A DNA stretch of 64,000 nt from Epibacterium ulvae (GCF_900102795.1 NZ_FMWG01000008.1:1-64000), one strand, 5' to 3'. Positions 33,899-43,127 are shown, counted from the first letter of the stretch. Translations and numbers: made by a program. Notes: generated by a model not told the origin, from the sequence alone.

Positions 33899-33981
33899 AG
33901 ACATTCATGCAGACGCGGCGAAAGTCAACTTCGTCCGCACAGCTGACCCTGGCCCAGGGTGCAGCGAATGTCCGCTGTCAG
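33899..33981. repeat. dispersed intergenic repeat, copy C
   Basis: GACATTC, GCGGCGAAAGTCAACTTCGT, then CAGCGAATGTCCGCT in order; copy A (20946) shares the first, second and last blocks, copy B (29139) the first two. It is non-coding, between the TetR palindrome and the metallophosphoesterase region. Confidence 0.6.
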
Positions 33982-34107
33982 CCCTCTTCAACAAGGCGTG
34001 GCCGCACATGGTAGACGGAATGAGCAATTGTAGGGTGGCAACGAGGGCATAGATCTCCCTGATCGACTTGGGGGAGTGGTGAACGAGGCGTGCGCCCGGG
34101 AGGCTGC

Positions 34108-34662
34108 TCAGTCAAGTTCGTTGCCGTGCTCAACGTCGCTCCAATGTTTGTTCACGGGCAGCTTCTTTGCGCGGCGCTGAATGTCGCTGATTTGGACTGG
34201 GCGAAAATTCCATTGGTCGACGCCAACGTTGATGCTGTTGCGTGAGCCTGCCCATTGGTCGTGGACATGGCCAAAAAGCTGCAACGAGCCCCGGCGGGCG
34301 CCGTTCCAGGTGATCATCGGATAGTGACACAGCACCAGTGACTGCGCGCCATCTTTGATCTCCTTCAGGTCTGCGATACTGTCCCAGGGCAGCAGGGCCA
34401 CTGCTTCATCGTCGTGATTGCCCATGATCAGATGCTTGCGACCGGGGATTTGGTGAAACCAGTTTTCGAACCGTGCCGCATCTGTCGACTGCCCAAAGGC
34501 GAAATCGCCGAGAATCCAGAGGTCATCGTCAAACCCGACGCAGTTTTGGAAGTTTCGGATTAGCGCCGCGTTCATGTCCTCGGTTGAACGATAGGGGCGT
34601 TTGCAGAACTCGATGATCCGGGAGTGGCCGAAATGCGGATCTGCTGTGTACCAATGGGCCAT
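34108..34662 (-). CDS. metallophosphoesterase (calcineurin-like)
   Basis: A 184-residue phosphoesterase of the short PE family. Metal ligands are visible in order: D and H of TADPHFGHS, GDFAFGQ, the GNHDDE box, CHYP, and FGHVHDQ with the last histidines. Ligand spacing and length fit the compact phosphodiesterase/phosphatase group; the substrate is unknown. The ATG at 34662 follows GAGGA. It is the intact twin of the pseudogene at 12880-13434: the proteins match closely from start to end, and both are followed by a similar AATGAGCAATTG segment. Two copies at 21 kb distance, one dead, suggest a mobile or repeatedly acquired gene. Confidence 0.9.
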   Translation of the reverse strand: MAHWYTADPHFGHSRIIEFCKRPYRSTEDMNAALIRNFQNCVGFDDDLWILGDFAFGQSTDAARFENWFHQIPGRKHLIMGNHDDEAVALLPWDSIADLKEIKDGAQSLVLCHYPMITWNGARRGSLQLFGHVHDQWAGSRNSINVGVDQWNFRPVQISDIQRRAKKLPVNKHWSDVEHGNELD

Positions 34663-34861
34663 CTGCTTCCTCATCTATTTTGAGAGAAGTGTAGCTGGAG
34701 GGGCTAAGGGCGGCAATTCAGCGATCAGAAAAACCGAAACGCAATGACTTTCACGTCTCAGAGGCGGTTTTTTGCGCCGGGCGTTAATTGCAGGAGCTCA
34801 ACAGCTCAGGTGCTTACATCGCGTGAAGTATAAATCTTGAATGGACAAAATGCGTTTTCAA

Positions 34862-34885
34862 GCTGGATAAATCTAAATTCAAGCT
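34862..34885. repeat. 24-bp exact repeat, copy 2
   Basis: Identical to 13637-13660. In this copy the repeat is also framed by CAAGCTGG on both sides (34859-34866 and 34880-34887). It lies between the metallophosphoesterase gene and the 3' end of tRNA-Gln (20 bases away), a typical neighbourhood for integration sites. Confidence 0.75.
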
Positions 34886-34905
34886 GGGCAGCACAATGAT
34901 TAATA

Positions 34906-34980
34906 TGGCTGGGATGGTAGGATTCGAACCTACGGTACACTGTACCAAAAACAGTTGCCTTACCACTTGGCTACATCCCA
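34906..34980 (-). tRNA. tRNA-Gln (TTG anticodon)
   Basis: The minus strand gives a complete cloverleaf: acceptor TGGGATG pairing with CATCCCA, D arm TAGCCAAGTGGTAAGGC, anticodon arm ACTGT-TTTTGGT-ACAGT with TTG at positions 34-36, T arm GTAGGTTCGAATCCTAC, discriminator G and an encoded CCA. It reads CAA (and CAG) codons. There is no sign of damage. The 3' end faces the metallophosphoesterase and the 24-bp repeat. Confidence 0.95.
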
Positions 34981-34993
34981 ACTCTTGTGGGGC

Positions 34994-35010
34994 GTTCTAA
35001 TGATTAGAAC
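34994..35010. other. 17-bp perfect palindrome upstream of tRNA-Gln
   Basis: GTTCTAAT-G-ATTAGAAC, 8-base perfect arms around one base, 14 bases before the 5' end of the tRNA gene. It is too tightly closed to fold as an RNA hairpin, so a protein-binding site or chance is more likely. It overlaps where the tRNA promoter -10 would be expected. Confidence 0.4.
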
Positions 35011-35129
35011 AGGGGCGTGCAAGAGGAATTTTCAAAAAAAAACGGGTTTTTGGAAAAAACTTTTAAAAATGCGAAACGCGTTAGATTTCACAGGGTTATC
35101 TTATGGTTTTCATAAAGGATACCACTTCA

Positions 35130-36146
35130 TTAAGTACTACTGCGTTCAATCAGAGTGCCGCTAAAGTCATACCTGTCTTTGGCCTGTGCCTCGCCACGGA
35201 GAAGCTTGACGAGGTGTTCGGCCATTTCTTTGATCGGTTGCTGATAAGTGGTGAGTTGATATTGTGCAAAACCTGCTTGGGGCACATCATCAAAGCCTGT
35301 GACAGCTATGTCGTCAGGGACGCTTAAACCTGCGGAAAGGCGTATGGCATCCATTGCCCCCAACGCCAATGCATCGTTTTCACAAACGATAACATCGGGG
35401 TAGGACTTGCTTTCAGCGAGATATTTGGAGATCTCGGTGTAAGAGAGCGCGCTATCATAAACGGGTACTTCTAGAGAGTGCGGGGCATCTCCTGTTGCTT
35501 CAAACCATTGTTGGACGAAGGTCTCTTGGCGATGCAGGTGTGCTGAGCCTGTTTGAGGACCAGCAAGAAACAAAGGCCTCTGATAGCCTTGTGCCAAGAC
35601 ATGATCCGCGACGATGGCCATGGCGGCGGCGTCATCAACGCAAATCGATAGAGTGCGCGGATGTTTAGAGCTGCGTGCAAACACGATGAGTTTTTTGACA
35701 CGCTCTGCGCCCACGGCGGTGTCGAGCACAGCATCATTGAAATGAACCCCAAGCAAAATAGCTGCGTCCACGCGCCGTTGGCTGGCTGTAAGAAGCGCGG
35801 CGTTTGTGTCTTGTGCGCCGCCTGTATTGATTAAGAGGCTGTCCCAGCCATGATCGCGCAATGTTTGGCTAACTTGCTCAATCAAGAGCAGTTTATGTGG
35901 GTTCTTAAAATCATCTACCAAAAGCGCGACCAGATTGGACTGATTTGCGCCAAGGCTTGCGGCCTGTAAATCGGGGAGATAGCCAATCTCTTTTGCTGCG
36001 CCCAAGACTTTGGCACGGGTTTTTGATGAGACCGAAGCGTTGGTTTTAAATGCTCTTGCGACCGTCCATCGCGACACTCCAGCCGCGCGTGCCACATCCT
36101 CGATGGTGGCTTTTTCGGCAGAGAGGGGAGGTGGATTTTGCGTCAT
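35130..36146 (-). CDS. LacI family transcriptional regulator of the iol genes
   Basis: A 338-residue LacI-type repressor. The N-terminal HTH (ATIEDVARAAGVSRWTVARA) and hinge (KVLGAAKEIGYLPDLQAASL) lead into a periplasmic-binding fold (NLVALLVDDFKNPHKLLLIE, VIVCENDALALGAMDAIRLS, DIAVTGFDDVPQAGF). It is divergent from iolG with two operator-like repeats between. Roseobacters control inositol genes with regulators of this kind; the inducer is probably an inositol intermediate, by inference from the neighbours. Confidence 0.92.
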   Translation of the reverse strand: MTQNPPPLSAEKATIEDVARAAGVSRWTVARAFKTNASVSSKTRAKVLGAAKEIGYLPDLQAASLGANQSNLVALLVDDFKNPHKLLLIEQVSQTLRDHGWDSLLINTGGAQDTNAALLTASQRRVDAAILLGVHFNDAVLDTAVGAERVKKLIVFARSSKHPRTLSICVDDAAAMAIVADHVLAQGYQRPLFLAGPQTGSAHLHRQETFVQQWFEATGDAPHSLEVPVYDSALSYTEISKYLAESKSYPDVIVCENDALALGAMDAIRLSAGLSVPDDIAVTGFDDVPQAGFAQYQLTTYQQPIKEMAEHLVKLLRGEAQAKDRYDFSGTLIERSST

Positions 36147-36193
36147 AAATGGGTCTTACTCTGAATTGTTTCGCTATATTCTAGCAAGTTTTC

Positions 36194-36230
36194 TGCACCC
36201 ATGTGCAAAAATATCTTGCACATGGGTGCA
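36194..36230. promoter_or_regulatory. paired LacI-type operators upstream of iolG
   Basis: TGCACCCATGTGCA (36194-36207) and TGCACATGGGTGCA (36217-36230) are each near-palindromes with TGCAC/GTGCA arms. They are also inverted copies of each other, so the whole 37 bp is one large inverted repeat (AAAATATCT plus flanks in the centre). The site centres are 23 bp apart, about two helical turns, which would let two dimers bind the same face. They lie 47-84 bases upstream of both divergent starts. Confidence 0.8.
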
Positions 36231-36278
36231 AAAGCGATGAGCCTGCGCACAAATCAAGGATGTGCAAGGGAGGATGCC

Positions 36279-37271
36279 ATGCTGAACGTTGGAATTTTGG
36301 GGGCTGGACGCATTGGTCAGGTCCACGCGGTAAACGTTGCGGGGAATCGTGAAAGCAGACTGGTTGCAGTTTCTGATGTGTATGCTCCAGCCGCGGACGC
36401 GCTGGCAAAACAATATGATGCAACGGTGCGCAGCTCAGAGGAGATTATTGCGGACCCAGCAATTGATGCGGTTTTGATCGCGACGTCGACAGATACGCAC
36501 TCTGATTTAATTGAAGCAGCAGCAGCAGCAAATAAGGCGATTCTGTGTGAAAAACCCGTCGATCTATCGGTGGATCGAGCTCGTCTTTGTCAATCAAGGA
36601 CAAAAGAGGCGACAAGACCCATTATGGTGGCATTTAACCGCCGGTTTGATCCGAATTTTGCGGCATTGCAGAAAGCGGCAGCAGGTGGCGAAATCGGAAA
36701 AACGGAGCTGTTGTCCATCACATCCTTTGATCCGGCGCCGCCGCCACTTGAATACATCAAAGTCTCGGGCGGCTTGTTTCGGGATATGATGATCCATGAT
36801 CTTGATATGGCGACTTTTCTGATGGGAGAAGCACCGGTTAAAATATCAGCGGTCGGTAGCGCCTTGGTTGACCCAGAGATCGGAGTTGCAGGTGATGTGG
36901 ACACAGCCGTTGCAACTTTGACCTATGGGGATGGGCGTTTGGCGGTGATAAAAAACAGTCGGCGCGCTGCGTATGGTTATGATCAGCGGGTGGAATTGCT
37001 TGGATCTAAGGGTTTGCTTTCACTTGAGAATATTCGTGAATCCACAATATCGAAAGCAACAGAAAAGGGCGTGCTAAGCGCAAAGCCGGAACATTTCTTT
37101 CTTGAACGCTATGCGCAGGCCTATGTGGTGGAGTGGCAAGCTTTTGTTGATGCAGCGCTTCACGACACGCCAGTGCCTGCGACCCTACAAGATGGGATTA
37201 CCGCGTTGGCACTTGCGGATGCAGCGGCACAATCGGCGGCAACGGGTCAGCCTGTTGCTCTTGATCTCTGA
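36279..37271 (+). CDS. iolG: inositol 2-dehydrogenase (Gfo/Idh/MocA family)
   Basis: NAD-dependent oxidation of myo-inositol to scyllo-inosose, 330 residues. Rossmann start VGILGAGRIGQVHAVNVAG, then DAVLIATSTDTHSDLIEAAA, the ILCEKPVDLS motif with the catalytic Lys, NRRFDPNFAALQ and MIHDLDMATFLMGE with the catalytic His/Asp. The start at 36279 is chosen for its GGGAGG ribosome site; an open frame from 36201 lies inside the operator. The next gene, iolB, follows 9 bases later, which supports the inositol assignment over other Gfo/Idh/MocA enzymes. Confidence 0.9.
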   Translation: MLNVGILGAGRIGQVHAVNVAGNRESRLVAVSDVYAPAADALAKQYDATVRSSEEIIADPAIDAVLIATSTDTHSDLIEAAAAANKAILCEKPVDLSVDRARLCQSRTKEATRPIMVAFNRRFDPNFAALQKAAAGGEIGKTELLSITSFDPAPPPLEYIKVSGGLFRDMMIHDLDMATFLMGEAPVKISAVGSALVDPEIGVAGDVDTAVATLTYGDGRLAVIKNSRRAAYGYDQRVELLGSKGLLSLENIRESTISKATEKGVLSAKPEHFFLERYAQAYVVEWQAFVDAALHDTPVPATLQDGITALALADAAAQSAATGQPVALDL

Positions 37272-37280
37272 GGTAATGAT

Positions 37281-38087
37281 ATGAGTAATTTGCATCGTAA
37301 GCCAATCGCACAATCTGGCAAAGTGCATGATATTACACCGAATTCCGCAGGGTGGGATTATGTAGGTTTCGCGCTTTATCATTTGCAACCGGGTGACGAG
37401 ATTGCAGAACAGACCATGGCACGAGAAGTGATACTTGTGATGGTTGAAGGTAAGGCACATTTCGCGGCGGCTGGGCAGGACTGGGGCGTATTGGGGGATC
37501 GGATGAGCGTTTTTGAAAGAACGCCACCGCATTGTCTTTATGTCCCAAACGAGAGCGATTGGAACGCCCGTGCCGAAACGGATTGCGTGATTGCAGTGTG
37601 TTCTGCACCGGGCAAAAGAGAGCATAGCGCGCGCCGAATTGGTCCCGATGGTATTACTTTGACCGAACGCGGCAAGGGAACAAACACCCGATACATCAAC
37701 AATATCGCGATGGAGAACGAGGATATTGCAGACAGCCTTTTGGTTACTGAGGTGTTTACGCCGGCAGGGCATTGGTCCAGTTTTCCCTCACACCGTCATG
37801 ATGAAGACGATTTCCCCCGGATCACCTATTTGGAAGAGACCTATTACCATCGTCTGAACCCTGCCAATGGGTTTGGTGTGCAGCGTGTCTATACGGATGA
37901 TGGGACATTGGATGAAACCATGGCTGTTGCAGATGGCGATGTGGTTTTGGTGCCCAAAGGGCATCATCCCTGCGGTGCGCCTTACGGGTTTGAGATGTAT
38001 TATCTTAACGTGATGGCGGGGCCGTTGCGAAAGTGGCGTTTCGTTGCTGCGCCAGAGGTTGCGTGGATCCTAGAGAAAGATGGTTAG
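37281..38087 (+). CDS. iolB: 5-deoxy-glucuronate isomerase
   Basis: IolB isomerises 5-deoxy-glucuronate to 5-dehydro-2-deoxy-gluconate in inositol breakdown. The 268-residue bicupin shows DYVGFALYHLQPGDEIAEQT in the first half and the metal-binding HWSSFPSHRHDEDDFPRITY, ETYYHRLNP, VLVPKGHHPCGAPYGFEMYY in the second. It follows iolG at 9 bases. The remaining pathway genes (iolC, iolD, iolE, iolA) are not in the window, so the pathway is split or located elsewhere. A strong terminator follows. Confidence 0.94.
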   Translation: MSNLHRKPIAQSGKVHDITPNSAGWDYVGFALYHLQPGDEIAEQTMAREVILVMVEGKAHFAAAGQDWGVLGDRMSVFERTPPHCLYVPNESDWNARAETDCVIAVCSAPGKREHSARRIGPDGITLTERGKGTNTRYINNIAMENEDIADSLLVTEVFTPAGHWSSFPSHRHDEDDFPRITYLEETYYHRLNPANGFGVQRVYTDDGTLDETMAVADGDVVLVPKGHHPCGAPYGFEMYYLNVMAGPLRKWRFVAAPEVAWILEKDG

Positions 38088-38109
38088 ACCTATTGGTCAA
38101 AGGAATCAT

Positions 38110-38136
38110 AAAGACCGGCTGCAAAGGCCGGTCTTT
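38110..38136. terminator. bidirectional terminator between iolB and the chemoreceptor gene
   Basis: AAAGACCGGC and GCCGGTCTTT form a perfect 10-bp stem with a 7-base loop, A-rich on one side and T-rich on the other. It stands between two convergent genes and can serve both. Confidence 0.88.
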
Positions 38137-38149
38137 GGTGTTCGTACGT

Positions 38150-40021
38150 TTAAAATTCTTGCCAGATATCGCCATTTGCGGCGGCACGTGTCGGTTGGGG
38201 GGCATCTGAGATATCCCAATCCCCATGTGCGGATGGCGCAGGGGCAGCGGGAGTATGTGTGGGCGCCAGTGTTGACATCGGGGTGCTTACACCGGTGTCA
38301 AAATGAGAGATCAGCTCCATCATCTTGCCAGCATCGCTTTTCAGAAGGTGGCTTGCAGCGGTTGATTGTTCAACCATGGCCGCGTTTTGTTGGGTCACCT
38401 GGTCCAGTTGGGTCATACCTGTGTTGATCTCGCCCAGCCCGGTTGATTGCTCAGCAGCGCCTTCAGCGATACCAGAGATAAGAGACGAAATATGGCCGAT
38501 CTGTCCGACAATTGCATTCAGTGCGTCGCCCGCCTTGCCCACAAGATCAACACCGCGCTCTACCTGTTGAGATGAGTCGGAGATCAGGGTTTTGATTTCC
38601 ATTGCCGCATCTGACGAACGCTGCGCCAGAGCACGAACTTCGGACGCAACCACCGCAAAGCCTCGGCCAGCTTCACCAGCACGAGCCGCTTCGACTCCTG
38701 CATTGAGAGCAAGTAGGTTGGTTTGAAATGCGATATCATCAATGACGCTGATGATTTGTGAAATCTGATTAGAGCTTGTCTCGATTTCAGTCATCGCTGT
38801 GACTGCGTTTTGAACAACTTCACCGCTGGCCTCGGCTTCACGCCCGGCCTCTTGCATGGTGGTTTCTACATTGCGCGCACCATCCGCGGCAGAGCGGACA
38901 CTTGCTGTCAGCTCGTCCAAAGCTGCCGCGGTTTCCTCCAACGTTGCAGCTTGGCTTTCTGTACGGTTGGAAAGGTCATCTGCAGATTGGCTGATTTCGG
39001 TTGCACCGTTGCGGATTGATGATGCCGTGTCCATGAGCTGGTTCACGATGCTTTCCATCGTCGACAGGGTGGCGTTGAAATCCTTGCGCAACTGTTCGAA
39101 TTCACTTGGGAAAGGGTCTTCCAAACTGTTGGTCAGGTTCCCTTTTGACAATTTGGAAAGCGCATCACTGAGCGCCGCGATGACTTTATTGCGTGCTTCT
39201 TCAGTCTCCTGGTGGGTTGCTTCGAGTTCTTTCTGCTTCAAAAGGCCCTGACGGAATTGTTCAATTGCGTAAGACATAGTCCCAAATTCACTACGTGCTT
39301 CTCGTTCAGGAACACTAGAGTCCAGATCGCCACTTGCCATGCTCTGCATTCGCTTTGAGAGACGATCCAAAGGCTTGGTGATTGTCCGCATTAGAAGATA
39401 GCTTGCAAAGCTCATCAAAAACAGTCCAGCAGCAAGGGTTATGATCGCCCCATTTCGCATGCTCGAGAATTCTTCTTGAATATCCTCAATATACGCGCCA
39501 GTTCCGATGACCCAGTTCCAAGGAGCAAAGTTCATCACAAAGCTAAGTTTGTTGTCAATTTCTTGCGAATTCGGACGTGGCCAAAGATAAGTGACAAACC
39601 CAGCGCCTTCGCTTTTCCCGATGTTCACAATATTTTGGACCAGAAACTGACCAGCTTTGTCGGTTAGGCCGTGTTGATTTGTACCAACCAAATGGGGGCT
39701 TACGCGGTGTGCGACAAAGAAATGATCATGATTGACCGCAAAGAAATAGCCGCCATTACCATAGTTTAATTTCTCGAGTTCGTTGCGGCCTTGGGCTTGC
39801 GCCTCTTCAAGAGACATCTCCCCAGCTTTCACTTTTTGATCTAAATCCTGCAAAGCGCTGACCGCGACTTCGGTGATAGAACGCACATCTGATTTCCGGA
39901 TTTCAAAAGCGTTGTCGATAGAGCGATTGAGCAACGTGAATGTAAGAAAACACGCAAGTGCCAGTGCCATTAACACGATGGCATAAATACGCATTTGAAG
40001 GCTAAAGAGCATTTTGGGCAT
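38150..40021 (-). CDS. methyl-accepting chemotaxis protein
   Basis: Transmembrane chemoreceptor, 623 residues from ATG 40021 (AAGGA upstream; further in-frame codons exist to 40096). TM1 ([19 protein letters not shown]), a Cache-type sensor of about 155 residues ([36 protein letters not shown]), TM2 ([20 protein letters not shown]), HAMP, then the signalling hairpin with its tip [20 protein letters not shown]. The extreme C-terminus GDIWQEF has the W-x-x-F pattern of the tethering pentapeptide that recruits CheR/CheB. Single-Cache sensors bind small organic acids or amino acids; the ligand is unknown. Confidence 0.92.
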   Translation of the reverse strand: MPKMLFSLQMRIYAIVLMALALACFLTFTLLNRSIDNAFEIRKSDVRSITEVAVSALQDLDQKVKAGEMSLEEAQAQGRNELEKLNYGNGGYFFAVNHDHFFVAHRVSPHLVGTNQHGLTDKAGQFLVQNIVNIGKSEGAGFVTYLWPRPNSQEIDNKLSFVMNFAPWNWVIGTGAYIEDIQEEFSSMRNGAIITLAAGLFLMSFASYLLMRTITKPLDRLSKRMQSMASGDLDSSVPEREARSEFGTMSYAIEQFRQGLLKQKELEATHQETEEARNKVIAALSDALSKLSKGNLTNSLEDPFPSEFEQLRKDFNATLSTMESIVNQLMDTASSIRNGATEISQSADDLSNRTESQAATLEETAAALDELTASVRSAADGARNVETTMQEAGREAEASGEVVQNAVTAMTEIETSSNQISQIISVIDDIAFQTNLLALNAGVEAARAGEAGRGFAVVASEVRALAQRSSDAAMEIKTLISDSSQQVERGVDLVGKAGDALNAIVGQIGHISSLISGIAEGAAEQSTGLGEINTGMTQLDQVTQQNAAMVEQSTAASHLLKSDAGKMMELISHFDTGVSTPMSTLAPTHTPAAPAPSAHGDWDISDAPQPTRAAANGDIWQEF

Positions 40022-40096
40022 TGAAACCGTCCTTCGAGGCAAACCGGAATGAATAATTCTTAGTCTGAAGGTGCTAAAAGAAAGTTTCGATTCCAT

Positions 40097-40246
40097 CTTA
40101 TTATTGTATATTGCTACCTTTTAATTTTATTGGGCAAATTGGTCGAAGGGCGAACGTCCCTTTGTTTGTCCTGCGGACTTTGAGACGTGCATGCTATGAG
40201 CCTTATTCTATTGGGCGGAAAGACTACGGGGGAGAGCACATATATG
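40097..40246. other. intergenic stretch between chemoreceptor and AAA ATPase
   Basis: No gene is supported. AT-rich sequence around 40097-40135 (TTATTATTGTATATTGCTAC) may hold the chemoreceptor promoter on the minus strand; a σ28-type site is not evident. Confidence 0.35.
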
Positions 40247-41554
40247 CTATTTCACGATGGTCTCATCTTGGACGAACATATTATCCCAGGCGCGATCAAT
40301 CAGTTCCGGGGTCATTTGATAGGGAATGCCTTCGAAATCACAGATCGACATAATCTGATCGATGAGAAAGATTGGCTGATAGTTCGCGTAAATGTTCCCG
40401 ATGGTAGGATATTTGTTCCGTAACAGATGCACCAAAGCGTCTTCATCCAAGGGAATGCCTTTTTTACGAGCCACCAATCCAAAGATCTTGAGAAAATTCT
40501 CTTGGTTTGGCCCGTCAATTTTAATCTTGAAGAAAATCCGACGCAGCGCGGCTTGATCGAAGATCTCATTTGGATGAAAGTTCGTTGAAAAAACAACCAA
40601 AGTGTCAAAAGGTACTTCAAACTTTTCACCTGATTGTAGCGCCAGTATGTCTCTGTTTTCTTCCAGCGGGACAATCCAGCGGTTGACCAGTGCTTGTGGC
40701 GGTTCTGCTTGGCGCCCCAGATCGTCTACGATGAACACACCGCCAGCTGATTTAAGCTGCAGCGGCGCCTGATACGTGCGCGCGGTCGGGTTGTAGACCA
40801 GATCCAACATCGAAAGTGACAATTCTCCGCCCGTGATCACAGTGGGGCGTTCGCATTTCACATAGCGCGTGTCAAACCGTTTGGGACGGCGCAATTGTGT
40901 TGGGTCTTCTGCATCCTCTTCGATGTGTGTATGTACGATAGGATCATAGACCGTTATCACTTGACCGGCATATTCAATGGCACGGGGCACATATATATGA
41001 TCCCCTAGGGCATCGCGAATTCCGTTTGATATTGATGATTTCCCGTTGCCGGGTGGGCCATACATCAGAATGGAGCGTCCCGCGCTTACGGCTGGCCCAA
41101 GTTGCCCCAATAACGTATCTGGCAAAACCAGATGCCCCATCGCATCTGTTAGTTGTTTTCGTGTCACCATAATATTGCGGATAGATTGGCGCTTTACCTG
41201 TTCGCGATACACATCAAGCGGGACCGGCATTGCACCAAAATATTCAGATTGGCTGAGCGCATCCAGCGCGCGTGCGCGTCCCGCATCCGTCAGTTGATAG
41301 CCCATTTCATTGCCACTGTTCGCATTGAGCGTTCCTGTCGCCTCCAGCAGCTTTTGCTCCCGTGCGATATCAACCAACTCTTGAGTGACAGGGATGGGCA
41401 AACAGATAGCGGCTGAAATTTCGCTCACCATGTCCAGATTGTTGCGGAACATGGTTTTCAGCAGAATATCGCGCATCATGACGACCGGCAGCTGCATCTG
41501 TGCCAACCCTCTGGGGGCAGGGGGCGCGGTTACCGAAGAAGCGTGCATGTTCAT
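40247..41554 (-). CDS. AAA-type ATPase associated with the tad locus
   Basis: A 435-residue P-loop ATPase: Walker A GPPGNGKSS at residues 166-174, Walker B GGVFIVDDLG at 271-280, a sensor-1-like VVFSTNFHPNE and an arginine-finger-like ALRRIFFKIKI. The N-terminal 110 residues look like a winged-helix pair (MVSEISAAICLPIPVTQELV). This AAA protein occurs after the tad pilus genes in other alphaproteobacteria, from memory; its role in pilus function is not established. It is separated by 170 bases from the prepilin peptidase gene and is on the same strand. Confidence 0.8.
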   Translation of the reverse strand: MNMHASSVTAPPAPRGLAQMQLPVVMMRDILLKTMFRNNLDMVSEISAAICLPIPVTQELVDIAREQKLLEATGTLNANSGNEMGYQLTDAGRARALDALSQSEYFGAMPVPLDVYREQVKRQSIRNIMVTRKQLTDAMGHLVLPDTLLGQLGPAVSAGRSILMYGPPGNGKSSISNGIRDALGDHIYVPRAIEYAGQVITVYDPIVHTHIEEDAEDPTQLRRPKRFDTRYVKCERPTVITGGELSLSMLDLVYNPTARTYQAPLQLKSAGGVFIVDDLGRQAEPPQALVNRWIVPLEENRDILALQSGEKFEVPFDTLVVFSTNFHPNEIFDQAALRRIFFKIKIDGPNQENFLKIFGLVARKKGIPLDEDALVHLLRNKYPTIGNIYANYQPIFLIDQIMSICDFEGIPYQMTPELIDRAWDNMFVQDETIVK

Positions 41555-41724
41555 CTTGGTCTGATCCTATAACAATGCCGACGTTTTGGGTGGCTGGTCA
41601 CAGGAACAGTTTATTTAGGACTGTGGCAACAGATAGGCCAAGTCCGTGCAATTCCGGGACCATGGCTTGATATAACTCAGAATTTTAGGATTAAGATGCG
41701 GATGAGCAACGATCTGAGGTGGAG

Positions 41725-42258
41725 TTAAGTTCCATAAAACGCCCCTAACGCCAGATAGATTACCAAGGTTGTACCAAGGCAAAACCCCATGGGGAATTTC
41801 GCGCCCACATGCCAACTTTTCCAATCTGGGGCCATCTTGTGCAAAGCGGTGTATTTTGCGACCCGATGCGTGGTGAAACCTGCAAGAAGGTTGGCGCAGA
41901 AAATCAACAGGATCAGTGCTAGATCTCCATAATCAACAAAAGGTGCAGCAGCAGCAACGAATTTTGCGTCGCCTGCACCCACTGCACCGCCCGCGTAAAG
42001 CAGAAAACCAATCAGCAGGCCGACAGGCAGGTGGAGCAGCTGCCAGCCATAGTCTGGCCAGCTTGGCATGACGAATAGACCCACAATAATGTAAATAGCG
42101 CCCGTCAGATCAACGGTCCAATTGGGAATGCGCATGCCGCGTAGGTCGCTGTAGGCAACAATTGCGCAAAGCGGCAGCATAAAAATCAAAAAGGCGCTCG
42201 CGACGCTCGTCTGGATCTGAAGCGTCTCCAGAAGCTGGGCGAACATTGGGTCAGCCAC
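41725..42258 (-). CDS. cpaA: prepilin peptidase (CpaA/TadV)
   Basis: Inner-membrane aspartic protease that cleaves Flp prepilins and pseudopilins, 177 residues, about five helices. Both catalytic aspartates are visible: YSDLRGMRIPN and GAGDAKF. It lacks the N-terminal methylase domain of PilD, as usual for TadV. Its start overlaps the end of the upstream TPR lipoprotein gene by 8 bases. Confidence 0.9.
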   Translation of the reverse strand: MADPMFAQLLETLQIQTSVASAFLIFMLPLCAIVAYSDLRGMRIPNWTVDLTGAIYIIVGLFVMPSWPDYGWQLLHLPVGLLIGFLLYAGGAVGAGDAKFVAAAAPFVDYGDLALILLIFCANLLAGFTTHRVAKYTALHKMAPDWKSWHVGAKFPMGFCLGTTLVIYLALGAFYGT

Positions 42259-43099
42259 CTTCCAGAGTGCTTAAGGCGCGTGCAGCCTCTTCAAAATGCT
42301 GAGGGTGCGTTGCGATTGCTTCCCGCAGCAGGCCTTTCCCTGTGCTCACATCCCCTTGTTTGACGGCGGAAAGCGCACTGGTGTGCAATAAAAGCGCTCG
42401 TTCTCTTTGCGTGACAGGAACAGGTGGCAGCGTGTAATTACGCTGGGCTCCACGCGCGAGTACCAGATTGTTTTTGGCGGTAAACAATGTGCTGTCTTGG
42501 CGAATAGCATCGGAAAACAGTTTTTCGGCCCCGCTGAAATCTCCACGGGTCAGCTTGGAATAACCCCAGTTGTTCATGACACGGGCAGGTGTCGTGGTCA
42601 GGCCAACGGCTGTTTCGTAAAAGCTATCCGCGCGCTTCCAGTCCTTGCGGGAGTCGGCAACGATCGCCTCTAACCGATAGCGTTGAAAGGTCTCAACCGT
42701 TGGCGGCACAGAATCCAAGACCTGTTTGGCGTCATCCCAATTATTGGTCCGGATCAGCGCGTCTGCCAGCTGCACTTTGTCATTTGACGTTGCATCTTCC
42801 TGCGCAACCACACGCCGCCACGCGGGCACAGCTTCTGTATTGCGCTTCGCGCGGATCAGAGAGGTGGCAAGGCCCCGTTGTAAATCTGTTCGGTCAGGAT
42901 CCGATTTAAGAGATCTATTGAAATAGCTCACAGCCTCATTCGGATCGGATGCCTGAAGAAACACATCATTGAGATTGGTTTCATCGACCACGTTGATATC
43001 TTTTATGGCTTCTTCGATATCGATCTCTGATTTTGGCGCACAGGCGGAAAGTGCCAAAACGGCTGCTAAGCCTGCAGAAATGAAAATAGACTGGCGCAT
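42251..43099 (-). CDS. tadD: TPR lipoprotein of the tad locus (TadD-like)
   Basis: A 282-residue lipoprotein: lipobox LSAC at residues 16-19, then tetratricopeptide repeats (NEAVSYFNRSLKSDPDRTDL, AVPAWRRVVAQEDATSNDKV, DFSGAEKLFSDAIRQDSTLF). TadD-type proteins help place the secretin in the outer membrane. It is the second of two TPR lipoproteins in tandem and overlaps cpaA by 8 bases. Confidence 0.85.
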   Translation of the reverse strand: MRQSIFISAGLAAVLALSACAPKSEIDIEEAIKDINVVDETNLNDVFLQASDPNEAVSYFNRSLKSDPDRTDLQRGLATSLIRAKRNTEAVPAWRRVVAQEDATSNDKVQLADALIRTNNWDDAKQVLDSVPPTVETFQRYRLEAIVADSRKDWKRADSFYETAVGLTTTPARVMNNWGYSKLTRGDFSGAEKLFSDAIRQDSTLFTAKNNLVLARGAQRNYTLPPVPVTQRERALLLHTSALSAVKQGDVSTGKGLLREAIATHPQHFEEAARALSTLEGG

Positions 43100-43127
43100 T
43101 TTGCGTCCTCTTGCTGCTCTGCCTTGT

